The notes under the pieces were generated by a model. It was given only the letters and a program-made list of their open reading frames with translations, was not told the DNA's origin and made no database searches. A stretch of 64,000 nucleotides of DNA from Chersky-806 sp038252255 (lineage in GTDB: Bacteria > Actinomycetota > Acidimicrobiia > IMCC26256 > JAENVU01). Below, one piece after another: positions 16,550-23,986 of the stretch. Both the position numbers and the translations under genes were made by a program. The stretch's first letter is position 1. Every line of letters starts with the position of its first letter. The stretch is taken from assembly GCA_038252255.1 (NCBI GenBank), contig JBBSAM010000009.1:80656-144655 (forward strand), in the 5' to 3' direction.

Positions 16550-17845
16550 ATGACCGATGTTCTGGACACTGCCGACCGCCTGTTCACCGGGGCCCTCGAT
16601 CCGGCGGAGCACCATCCGTTCAGCCAGTTCGGCGAGCTGGCCGAGATCTCCGACACCACCGCCTTCGTCGCCGCGTTCGCGAACGCCGCCGCGTTCTCCA
16701 CCGATGACGGGCTCGTCGTCGTCGACACGAGCAGCCCGTTCCTGTGCGGCAAGGTGCACGAGGCGCTGCGCGGGTGGAACGCCGCTCGCCTCGACACCGC
16801 GGTGTTCACCCACGGGCACATCGACCACTGCTTCGGTGTGGACCTGTACGAGGCCGAGGCGACCGCGAACGGCTGGCGGGCGCCGCGAGTCGTGGCGCAC
16901 GAGGCGATCGCGGACCGCTTCCGGCGGTACGTCGAGACCGCGGGTTACAACGGGATCATCAACCAGCGGCAGTTCCGCACGCCGCGACCGTTCTGGCCGA
17001 CCGAGTACCGCTATCCCGACGAGACGTACCGGGACCAGCTCGACCTCGAGGTCGGTGGGGAGCGCTTCGAGCTGCATCACGCACGAGGCGAGACCGACGA
17101 TCACACCTGGGTCTGGGTGCCCGATCGGAAGGTCCTCTGCACCGGCGACCTGTTCATCTGGGCCTCACCGAACTGCGGCAACCCGCAGAAGGTCCAACGG
17201 TACGCGATCGAGTGGGCCCGGGCGCTCGACACCATGGCCGCGCTCGACGCCGAGGTGCTCCTGCCGGGTCATGGGCTCCCGATCATCGGCGCCGATCGGG
17301 TCCGGGCCGCGCTCACCGATTCCGCGCGCCTGCTCGAGCACCTCCACGTCGAGACGATCAAGCTCATGAACGAAGGCGCCCGGCTCGACGACATCGTGCA
17401 CACCGTCACCGCCCCCGCCGACCTGATCGCCAAGCCGTACCTCCGGCCGATCTACGACGAGCCGGAGTTCGTGGTGCGCAACGTCTGGCGGTTGTTCGGC
17501 GGCTGGTACGACGGCAACCCGGCGAACCTCAAGCCCGCGTCGGAATCCGCGGTGGCCGGTGAGATCGCGCAGCTGGCCGGCGGCGCGGACCGGCTCGCGC
17601 AGCGCGCCGTCGCGCTCGCCGAGGGAGGCGACCTTCGCCTGGCCGGCCATCTCGCGGAGCTCGCCGCGCTCGCCGCACCGGACGACGCGTCGGTCCACCG
17701 CGCCCGGGCCGACGTCTTCGAGCGGCGGGTCGAGGCCGAGGCGTCCACGATGGCCAAGGGGATCTTCGGGTGGGCCGTGGCGGAGTCACGCGAACGGGCC
17801 GGTGAGAGCCCGGATGGGCGAAGGGACGGGCAGGCCGCGCAGTAG
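16550..17845 (+). CDS. MBL-fold alkylsulfatase-like hydrolase
   Basis: 431 residues. An N-terminal metallo-beta-lactamase domain carries THGHIDHC (residues about 89-96), a later metal His in LHHARGETDDH, GDLFIW and LPGHGLPI. An alpha-helical C-terminal part (about 270-420) resembles the dimerisation domain of SdsA/Yju-type alkylsulfatases, but there is no SCP2-like tail. It could hydrolyse a sulfate or other ester of an amphipathic substrate. Divergent from kstR with a shared operator, so sterol-related induction is plausible. The exact reaction is unproven. Confidence 0.78.
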   Translation: MTDVLDTADRLFTGALDPAEHHPFSQFGELAEISDTTAFVAAFANAAAFSTDDGLVVVDTSSPFLCGKVHEALRGWNAARLDTAVFTHGHIDHCFGVDLYEAEATANGWRAPRVVAHEAIADRFRRYVETAGYNGIINQRQFRTPRPFWPTEYRYPDETYRDQLDLEVGGERFELHHARGETDDHTWVWVPDRKVLCTGDLFIWASPNCGNPQKVQRYAIEWARALDTMAALDAEVLLPGHGLPIIGADRVRAALTDSARLLEHLHVETIKLMNEGARLDDIVHTVTAPADLIAKPYLRPIYDEPEFVVRNVWRLFGGWYDGNPANLKPASESAVAGEIAQLAGGADRLAQRAVALAEGGDLRLAGHLAELAALAAPDDASVHRARADVFERRVEAEASTMAKGIFGWAVAESRERAGESPDGRRDGQAAQ

Positions 17846-17888
17846 TCTCGGCGGGTCGCTTTTGCCCCGCGAGGAGCGCTCTTCCCAC

Positions 17889-18836
17889 ATGGCCGACGCC
17901 GCCGAGATCCCCCCGGTCCCGCTGCCCGCGCGCCCGGACGACCTCACCCCGGAGCGGGGTCGGCGCTCCCTGCCGCTGGCGCTCATCCACTCCGCGAGGC
18001 CGAAGCAGTGGGTCAAGAACGTGCTCGTGTTCGCGGCCCCCGCGGCCGCGGGTGTCCTCAGCGAGCGCACCGCGATCTTCGACACCTTCGTCGCCTTCGT
18101 CGCGTTCTGCCTCGCCGCGAGTGGCACGTACTTCCTCAACGACTCCTTCGACGTCGAAGCCGACCGCCTCCACGCGAAGAAGCGCTTCCGCCCGATCGCC
18201 GCCGGCGATCTTCCGATCCGCACCGCGCAGATCGCCGGGGTCGTCCTGATCGCCTGCGGGATCGGCATCGGGTTCCTGTCCGGATGGAAGCTCCCCGTCG
18301 TCATCGCGACGTACATCATCTTCACCACCACGTACTCGATCTGGCTCAAGCACGTCGCAGTCGTGGACCTGGGAATGGTCGCGGCCGGGTTCGTGCTGCG
18401 ACTCATCGCCGGCGCGGTCGCGGTCGACGTGCCGATCTCGGTCTGGTTCTTCATCGTCGGCAGCTTCGGGTCGCTGTTCATGGTCGCAGGGAAGCGCCAC
18501 GCGGAGTTCGCGGAGCTCGGCGTCGAACGTGCCGGCCACCGGGCCACGCTCTCCGAGTACTCGCTCGAGTACCTCGGGTACGTCCGCTCGGTCGCGTCCG
18601 GTGTCGCGATGGTCGGCTATTGCCTGTGGGCATTCGAGAAGAGCACCGGCAAAGCGGGGGTTCCCTGGTACGAGCTCTCGATCGTCCCCTTCGTCCTCGC
18701 GATGCTGCGCTACGCGTTGCTCGTCGAGCGCGGCGAAGGTGGCGCACCCGAGGAGCTCGTCCTGCACGACCGGCCGTTGCAGGTCATGGGCGCGCTGTGG
18801 GTCGTGGTCGTCGGCATCGGGCTCTATGTCGCCTGA
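17889..18836 (+). CDS. ubiA: decaprenyl-phosphate phosphoribosyltransferase (DPPR synthase)
   Basis: 315-residue UbiA-superfamily membrane enzyme, orthologue of Rv3806c. It transfers 5-phosphoribose from PRPP to decaprenyl phosphate, the first committed step to decaprenyl-phosphoryl arabinose. The two Asp-rich motifs are present: NDSFDVEADRLH with KKRFRPIAAGDLP, and DLGMVAAGFVLRLIAGA. About eight hydrophobic helices follow a short cytoplasmic N-terminus (ARPKQWVKN). The ATG at 17889 follows GAGGAG. The gene overlaps dprE1 by 11 bp. Confidence 0.92.
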   Translation: MADAAEIPPVPLPARPDDLTPERGRRSLPLALIHSARPKQWVKNVLVFAAPAAAGVLSERTAIFDTFVAFVAFCLAASGTYFLNDSFDVEADRLHAKKRFRPIAAGDLPIRTAQIAGVVLIACGIGIGFLSGWKLPVVIATYIIFTTTYSIWLKHVAVVDLGMVAAGFVLRLIAGAVAVDVPISVWFFIVGSFGSLFMVAGKRHAEFAELGVERAGHRATLSEYSLEYLGYVRSVASGVAMVGYCLWAFEKSTGKAGVPWYELSIVPFVLAMLRYALLVERGEGGAPEELVLHDRPLQVMGALWVVVVGIGLYVA

Positions 18837-20226
18837 TCCCCTCGCAGGGCTTCCGGGCGACGACCGGCTCCTGACCGGTTGGGGCGGCACCGCGCCGAGC
18901 CGGGCCCGTCTCGTGACGCCGCTCGACGACAACGACGTCAGTCGCTTGCTGGACGCGGCACCGCCGAGAGGCGTGATCGCGCGCGGCCTGGGCCGCTCGT
19001 ACGGAGACGTGGCCCTGAACGCCGGGGGCATGGTGCTCGACGCGACGGCACTGAGCGGCGTGAAGTCCATCGATCTCGAGCAGGGAATCGTCACCGTCGG
19101 CGCCGGAACGAGCCTCGACGCGTTGATGCGCTGGCTGCTACCACGCGGTTGGTTCGTGCCGGTCACACCCGGCACGCGGTACGTCACGGTGGGCGGCGCG
19201 ATCGCGTCGGACATCCACGGCAAGGGTCACCACGTCGACGGCACCTTCGGCAGCCACGTGCACTCACTCACCTTGCTGACCGGCAGTGGTGATCTGCTCA
19301 CCGTGACCCCGAACGAGACGCCCGAGATCTTCTGGGCCACCACCGGGGGCATGGGGCTCACCGGCGTGATCCTGGACGCGACCTTCGACCTGATCCCGGT
19401 CGAGACCTCGCTCATCTCCGTGGACGAGGAACGCTGCGCGGACCTGGACCACCTCATGGCGAGCATGAGCGAACGCGACGACCGTTACCGCTACTCGGTC
19501 GCGTGGATCGACTGCACCGCGCGCGGTCACTCCATGGGCCGCGGGATCCTCGGGCGCGGCGACCACGCGACGCTCGACGAGGTCCCGAAGGCCAAGCGCA
19601 CCTTCGCCCGCCGTTTCGTCCCGACGGCGCTCGCGGTCGCGCCTCCCGTGATGCCGTCCGGGCTCATCAACCTGCAGACCGTGCGCGCGTTCAACGAGGT
19701 CTGGTTCCGCAAGGCCCGCAAGCACCACGTCGGCGTGCAGTCCATCGCGGCGTTCTTCCATCCACTCGACATGGTGGACGGCTGGAACCGCATCTACGGG
19801 AGCCGCGGGTGCATCCAGTACCAGTACGTCGTCCCGTTCGGCGCGGAAGCGACGGTCCGTTACTCCCTCGAGGAGCTCACGAGCACCGGTACCCCGTCGT
19901 TCCTTGCCGTGCTCAAGCGATTCGGCGCGCAGAACCCCGGGATGCTGTCCTTCCCCACGCCCGGTTGGACGCTCGCGGTGGACATCCCCGTCGGTGACCC
20001 CGAGCTTCCCCGCCTGCTCGACCGGCTCGACGACGCGGTGCTGGAAGCCGGCGGGCGGGTGTACCTGGCCAAGGACGCGCGCACCCGGCCCGAGCACCTC
20101 GGCATCATGTACCCCCGACTCCCCCAGTGGCGCGACATCCGGGCCAAGCTCGATCCCGACCGCGTGATCACCTCGGACATGGCTCGCCGCCTGGGCCTCG
20201 ACGACCCGAACCCGGAGAGACGATGA
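18826..20226 (+). CDS. dprE1: decaprenylphosphoryl-beta-D-ribose oxidase
   Basis: 466-residue FAD-dependent oxidase that converts DPR to the 2-keto intermediate in arabinan donor synthesis. The FAD-binding region GLGRSYGDVALN and ASDIHGKGHHVDGTFGSH (with the conserved His of GKxHH) are clear, as are FYHPLDM-like FFHPLDMVDGWNR, IQYQYVVPFG and DMARRLGL at the end. In M. tuberculosis the benzothiazinone target Cys387 lies in NICVDFP; here the aligned segment is TLAVDIP, with Ala384 in its place. The ATG lies 11 bp inside ubiA. Confidence 0.93.
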   Translation: MSPDPLAGLPGDDRLLTGWGGTAPSRARLVTPLDDNDVSRLLDAAPPRGVIARGLGRSYGDVALNAGGMVLDATALSGVKSIDLEQGIVTVGAGTSLDALMRWLLPRGWFVPVTPGTRYVTVGGAIASDIHGKGHHVDGTFGSHVHSLTLLTGSGDLLTVTPNETPEIFWATTGGMGLTGVILDATFDLIPVETSLISVDEERCADLDHLMASMSERDDRYRYSVAWIDCTARGHSMGRGILGRGDHATLDEVPKAKRTFARRFVPTALAVAPPVMPSGLINLQTVRAFNEVWFRKARKHHVGVQSIAAFFHPLDMVDGWNRIYGSRGCIQYQYVVPFGAEATVRYSLEELTSTGTPSFLAVLKRFGAQNPGMLSFPTPGWTLAVDIPVGDPELPRLLDRLDDAVLEAGGRVYLAKDARTRPEHLGIMYPRLPQWRDIRAKLDPDRVITSDMARRLGLDDPNPERR

Positions 20227-20309
20227 GCGAGCTCAACGTGCACCGCAGGTCCCCGCGTGCAGCGAGCGGGGGCCGAGCGCCCCGGCGAAGCCAGGAGCGG
20301 AAACGATGA
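20223..20309 (+). CDS. 28-residue spacer ORF between dprE1 and dprE2
   Basis: A 28-codon frame whose ATG overlaps the dprE1 stop (ATGA) and whose TGA overlaps the dprE2 ATG (ATGA). The product would be Arg/Ser-rich and basic (starts MSELNVHRRSPRAAS). The same DNA also folds into a 9-bp stem, GGTCCCCGC (20248-20256) with GCGGGGGCC (20266-20274). It may be a coupling relay that keeps ribosomes moving to dprE2, or simply a structured spacer. No homologue recognised. Confidence 0.4.
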   Translation: MSELNVHRRSPRAASGGRAPRRSQERKR

Positions 20310-21067
20310 TTGACGCAGTAGGTGGCGCCCAGTCGGTGCTGGTGCTCGGCGGTGGCTCGGAGATCGCGCTCGCGACCGTCCGCAAGCTCATCGCCCGGCG
20401 CTGCCGGACCGTCACGCTCGCCGGACGGGACACCGAGGCGCTCGAACGATCGGCCAAGGAGCTCGAAGCCGCGGGCGCGACCACCGTGGACGCCGTGGCG
20501 TTCGACGCGCTCGACTTCGCGTCGCACGACGGCTTCGTCCGCGACCTCGCCGCGAGCCACCCCGACTTCGACCTGGTGATCGTCGCGTTCGGGGTGCTCG
20601 GCGATCAGGACCTCGCCGAGACCGACGGGGCGGAAGCCCGCCGGATCGTGGACTCGAACTTCACCGGTGCGGTCTCGGTGCTCGTACCGCTGGTCGGCGC
20701 GCTGAAGGAGCAGGGTCATGGGACGGTCGTGGTGCTCTCGTCCGTGGCCGGTGAGCGCGCGCGGAAGTCGAACTTCGTCTACGGGTCGAGCAAGGCGGGC
20801 CTCGACGCGTTCTGCCAGGGTCTCGGCGACAGCCTCGTCGGCACCGGCGTGCGCATCGTCATCGTGCGGCCCGGCTTCGTGCACACGAAGATGACCGAGG
20901 GGCTCGAGGCCGCACCTCTCTCTACCGACGCGGACACCGTCGCGGATGCGATCGTCGCCGGCCTCGGGCGAGGATCCGAGACGATCTGGGTGCCGGCCCC
21001 GCTACGCATCGTCATGTCGGTGCTGCGCCACGTGCCACGCCCGGTGTTCCGTCGCCTCCCTCTGTGA
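20306..21067 (+). CDS. dprE2: decaprenylphosphoryl-2-keto-ribose reductase
   Basis: 253-residue short-chain dehydrogenase that reduces the DprE1 product to decaprenylphosphoryl arabinose with NADH. The nucleotide loop VLVLGGGSEIALATVRKL matches the DprE2 GGxSEIxLA pattern, and catalytic residues lie in VLSSVAGERARKSNFVYGSSK (given in part: Ser in LSSVAG, YxxxK in YGSSK). It acts with dprE1 at the inner membrane face. The stop overlaps the next GTG (GTGA), so the cluster is one operon from ubiA to the GT-C gene. Confidence 0.92.
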   Translation: MIDAVGGAQSVLVLGGGSEIALATVRKLIARRCRTVTLAGRDTEALERSAKELEAAGATTVDAVAFDALDFASHDGFVRDLAASHPDFDLVIVAFGVLGDQDLAETDGAEARRIVDSNFTGAVSVLVPLVGALKEQGHGTVVVLSSVAGERARKSNFVYGSSKAGLDAFCQGLGDSLVGTGVRIVIVRPGFVHTKMTEGLEAAPLSTDADTVADAIVAGLGRGSETIWVPAPLRIVMSVLRHVPRPVFRRLPL

Positions 21068-21705
21068 CGCAGCCGCCGGAAACCCGGCCGGAGCCCCCGG
21101 CGCGACGTCCGGTCGCGGCCTTCGACTTCGACGGCACCATCTCGGAGCGCGACTCGCTCCGCCCGTTTCTCACGATCGTCTGCGGGCGCCGCCCGCTCTA
21201 CCGCGAGCTCGCGTTGCGGTCGCCGGTGCTCGCGGCGACGCTGGCCGGTTGGGGTGATCGCGATGCGGAGAAGGCGCGACTCGTCGGCCGGCTGCTGGCG
21301 GGCCGGCCGGCCCAGCCGGTCCGCGAGGCGGGTGTGAAGTACGCGCAGCAGATGGTGGGCGGCGATGCCCTCCGACCGGAGATGCTCGAGAAGCTCGACT
21401 GGCACCAACGCCATGGTCACGAGATCGTGATCGTCTCCGCCTCGCTCGATGTCTACCTCGAGCCGCTCGCTCCGCTGCTCGGCGTGGACAAGGTGTTGTG
21501 CACCAGGCTCGGAGTGGACCCCGAAGGTCGGCTGACCGGCGAGCTCGAGGGCGGCAACGTGCGCGGACCGGAGAAGGCCCGGCGCTTCCGTGAGTGGCTG
21601 GGCCCGGGCGAGGTGGAGCTGTGGGCGTACGGCGACAGCGCCGGCGACCGTGAGCTGCTGGCCGAGGCGGACCACCCCGTCTGGATGCACGGCAAAGCGC
21701 GATGA
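21064..21705 (+). CDS. HAD-IB phosphatase of the arabinan donor operon
   Basis: 213-residue HAD-superfamily phosphatase of the SerB-like IB type. Motif I is FDFDGTISERDS, motif II SASLD, motif III Lys in RGPEKARR and motif IV AYGDSAGDRELL. Position between dprE2 and a GT-C gene, with coupling overlaps on both sides, suggests removal of the 5-phosphate from decaprenyl-phosphoryl-5-phosphoribose. In mycobacteria that step is attributed to a PAP2 protein (Rv3807c), which is absent here. The assignment is inference from context. Confidence 0.8.
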   Translation: MTQPPETRPEPPARRPVAAFDFDGTISERDSLRPFLTIVCGRRPLYRELALRSPVLAATLAGWGDRDAEKARLVGRLLAGRPAQPVREAGVKYAQQMVGGDALRPEMLEKLDWHQRHGHEIVIVSASLDVYLEPLAPLLGVDKVLCTRLGVDPEGRLTGELEGGNVRGPEKARRFREWLGPGEVELWAYGDSAGDRELLAEADHPVWMHGKAR

Positions 21706-23438
21706 CCGCCGCGGTCGCGACGGGCGAGGCCCTGGACACCGGGGCACCGGCCCCGTCGGGACCCGACCGGACGCAACGGCAACGCTTCTTCTGGGTCACG
21801 GTCGCCGTGACGCTCGGCGTGTCGGCGGCGTTCCTCGCCCGCATCCTGATCTACACGCACGGGCACCTCGTCTACGTGATCGACGATCCCGGCATCCACC
21901 TCGCGATGGCCCGCAACCTGGTCGAGCACGGGACGTGGGGAGTCAGCCCCGGCGTGTACGAGCCCGCTTCGTCCTCACCCGCGTGGACGCTCATGCTGGC
22001 CGGGGTCATCGCGGTCGCGTCGCCGGCGGCGTCAGTCGCGCCGCTGGTCTTCAACCTGGCTGCGGCGGTGTGGATCCTCTGGATCTTCGCCGCCCACCAA
22101 CGCTTCACGACCCTCGCCCGCGGCCACTGGGGTAGCTGGGCGTTCGTCATCCTGCTCCCGTTGTGCGGGCTGTTCCTGCCCGGGCTCGCGTACACCGGGA
22201 TGGAGAACACGCTCCACGCCGCGATCGCGCTGCAGGTGCTGGTCCTCCTGACCGTCCTCATCCGCGGCCGGGCGACCCGCCGGCAGCAGGTCGCGTACTT
22301 CGCGCTGCTCGCAATCGGCTCGTGCGTCCGCCTCGAGACGATGTTCCTCGCCGCGGGTTGCGGGGTGGCGCTGCTGTTCGCGACGTCGGCGCGGTTCAGC
22401 GGAGCGGAGATCGCCGCCCGGTGGTCGCTGAAGCGTCGCGTGGTGAACGTGGCGGGCACCGGCCTGGCGGCGGGAATCCCCGTCCTCGTCATCGGCGGGA
22501 TCAACAAAGCCTTCCACCGCGGTTTCTTCCCCAACTCCGTGGTCGCCAAGACCGCCCTGGGAACGGACCAGAGCATCCTGCCCGGCTGGGACAAGATCCT
22601 CGAGCGTCTCAACAAAGATGCGCTGCTCGGCGTCATCGTCGTGCTGGCGATCGTGTACGTGATCTTCGTGTTCGCCGGCTTCCGCGGTCGCCATGCAGGC
22701 TTCGCCATGGCCCTGGCCCTGGCCGCGCTGGTGCACGTCGTGTTCGCTCAGATCGGCTGGTACGAGCGCTATCAGGCGTACCTCGTGATCGCCGGCCTGC
22801 TGCTGATGTTGCAGATCGGGACCGAGATCGTGCTGCCGCGCTGGCGAGAGGCAACGCTCGTCGGATTGACGTTGGCCATCGTCCTGTTCTCCGTGGCCCG
22901 GATCGCCCTGTTGACCACGGTGCCCCTGGCAGCGAGCAACACCTACCGTCAGCAATATCAGATTGGTCGGTTCATGAGTCGTTACTACGACGGCAAGCCG
23001 ATCGCGGTACAGGATCTCGGCTACATCGCGTCTCTTCACGACGGGCCAATCGTCGATCTCAACGGACTGGGAACGCATGAGGTGCTCGACCTCATTCGCA
23101 AGCATCAGTTCGACAAGAAGGCGATGCGGGAGCTGATCGACCGGGAGCACGTGGAGGCAATCGCGCTCTTCCCCGACGCGTACGGGTTCGGACTGCCGAC
23201 CAACTGGATCGGTGTCGGCGAATGGATGCTCGGCCAACAGAAGGTGAGCCCGCTGTACTCGACGGTCACCTTCTACGCGCCGACGCCCGCGCTGGCGAAG
23301 CGGCTCGAACGGAACCTGCGTGCCTTTCGACCGGAGCTCCCGCCCGGAGTGAGAACTCTGAATCGACGCCAGATGCTCGACCGCGCGTTGAAGCGCCTCG
23401 GCTCTACCCCCGAATCACCCTCCGACATCGGCTCCTAG
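21702..23438 (+). CDS. GT-C glycosyltransferase, probable DPA-dependent arabinosyltransferase
   Basis: 578 residues, about ten membrane helices and a soluble extracytoplasmic C-terminal domain (from about 410). The first loop VIDDPGIHLAMARNLVEHG followed by EPASSSPAWTLMLA has the acidic pair and the G-P-x-W-T spacing of AftB-like arabinofuranosyltransferases (established family trait: DD in the first loop binds the lipid-phosphate donor). Last gene of the ubiA-dprE operon, with a 4-bp ATGA overlap, so its donor is very likely decaprenylphosphoryl arabinose. Acceptor unknown. Confidence 0.75.
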   Translation: MTAAVATGEALDTGAPAPSGPDRTQRQRFFWVTVAVTLGVSAAFLARILIYTHGHLVYVIDDPGIHLAMARNLVEHGTWGVSPGVYEPASSSPAWTLMLAGVIAVASPAASVAPLVFNLAAAVWILWIFAAHQRFTTLARGHWGSWAFVILLPLCGLFLPGLAYTGMENTLHAAIALQVLVLLTVLIRGRATRRQQVAYFALLAIGSCVRLETMFLAAGCGVALLFATSARFSGAEIAARWSLKRRVVNVAGTGLAAGIPVLVIGGINKAFHRGFFPNSVVAKTALGTDQSILPGWDKILERLNKDALLGVIVVLAIVYVIFVFAGFRGRHAGFAMALALAALVHVVFAQIGWYERYQAYLVIAGLLLMLQIGTEIVLPRWREATLVGLTLAIVLFSVARIALLTTVPLAASNTYRQQYQIGRFMSRYYDGKPIAVQDLGYIASLHDGPIVDLNGLGTHEVLDLIRKHQFDKKAMRELIDREHVEAIALFPDAYGFGLPTNWIGVGEWMLGQQKVSPLYSTVTFYAPTPALAKRLERNLRAFRPELPPGVRTLNRRQMLDRALKRLGSTPESPSDIGS

Positions 23439-23487
23439 GCAGGCGGCGATCGGTCAAGAGCTCCGCCGGGCATGTGAGACTTGTGGC

Positions 23488-23709
23488 GTGACTGAATCCT
23501 GGACGATCCGCCACTTCTCACAAGCGAATCCTGAAGGACCCGGGCAAGATGACGTCGCCGCCCTCCTGCGCCGGGTCGCCGACTCGATCGAGCAGCTGGG
23601 CCCGATCGAGGTGCAAGACCTCATTCTCTCGAGCGAACTCGGCGACATCGACGGAGACGGCGATCGGTACGCAATCACCGTGTACTTCAGCCCCGCCGAG
23701 GATTCCTAA
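23488..23709 (+). CDS. small conserved-looking hypothetical protein
   Basis: 73 residues starting GTG, acidic, with no signal peptide or membrane helix. The segment DVAALLRRVADSIEQLGPIEVQDLILSSEL is helical then beta, and the protein ends in an acidic GDIDGDGDRYAITVYF strand. The GDG-rich stretch resembles a loop rather than a real EF-hand. Codon use (G/C third positions) matches the neighbours, which supports a real gene. Function unknown. Confidence 0.6.
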   Translation: MTESWTIRHFSQANPEGPGQDDVAALLRRVADSIEQLGPIEVQDLILSSELGDIDGDGDRYAITVYFSPAEDS

Positions 23710-23986
23710 CTAGAGGCAGTTGCTTTCTCTGCCAGCCCGAGCACCGCGCAGAGTGGCACCGACCTCACAGTGGTGTCCCGCGGGACCCCGTCCACAGGCA
23801 AGGGGTTGTCCACAAGCGGAGAACCGGGCCGCGGGCAGGCACGGACCGCGGGTCGCGCAGCCTGGCGGCGTATGAGAATCGCGCCGCCCGAGACCCACGA
23901 TCCAAACCACCGGATTCGGGGCGCTCACGCGTCGCTATCGCGACGCGTACTCGCCCCGAAAGGAGTCTGGCGGCTCAGCAACGCGC
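23710..23986. other. 277-bp gene-free spacer with two DnaA-box-like sites
   Basis: No convincing frame on either strand. It holds CCGTCCACA (23788-23796) and TTGTCCACA (23806-23814), both matching the actinobacterial DnaA-box pattern in direct orientation 18 bp apart, and the large hairpin at 23915-23960. There is no dnaA, dnaN or AT-rich element nearby, so this is not a chromosomal origin. Confidence 0.5.
23915..23960. terminator. nested perfect hairpin between convergent genes
   Basis: Outer stem TTCGGGGCG (23915-23923) pairs with CGCCCCGAA (23952-23960). A symmetric 3x3 internal loop (CTC/ACT) leads to the inner stem ACGCGTCGC (23927-23935) with GCGACGCGT (23940-23948) and a TATC loop. 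Eighteen base pairs in total, without a T-run. It sits between a plus-strand and a minus-strand gene end, so it can act as a bidirectional terminator. Confidence 0.7.

Noticed and set aside
23788..23814. Two DnaA-box-like sequences as a chromosomal origin
   Set aside because: Only two boxes, no dnaA/dnaN/recF neighbourhood and no AT-rich unwinding element.
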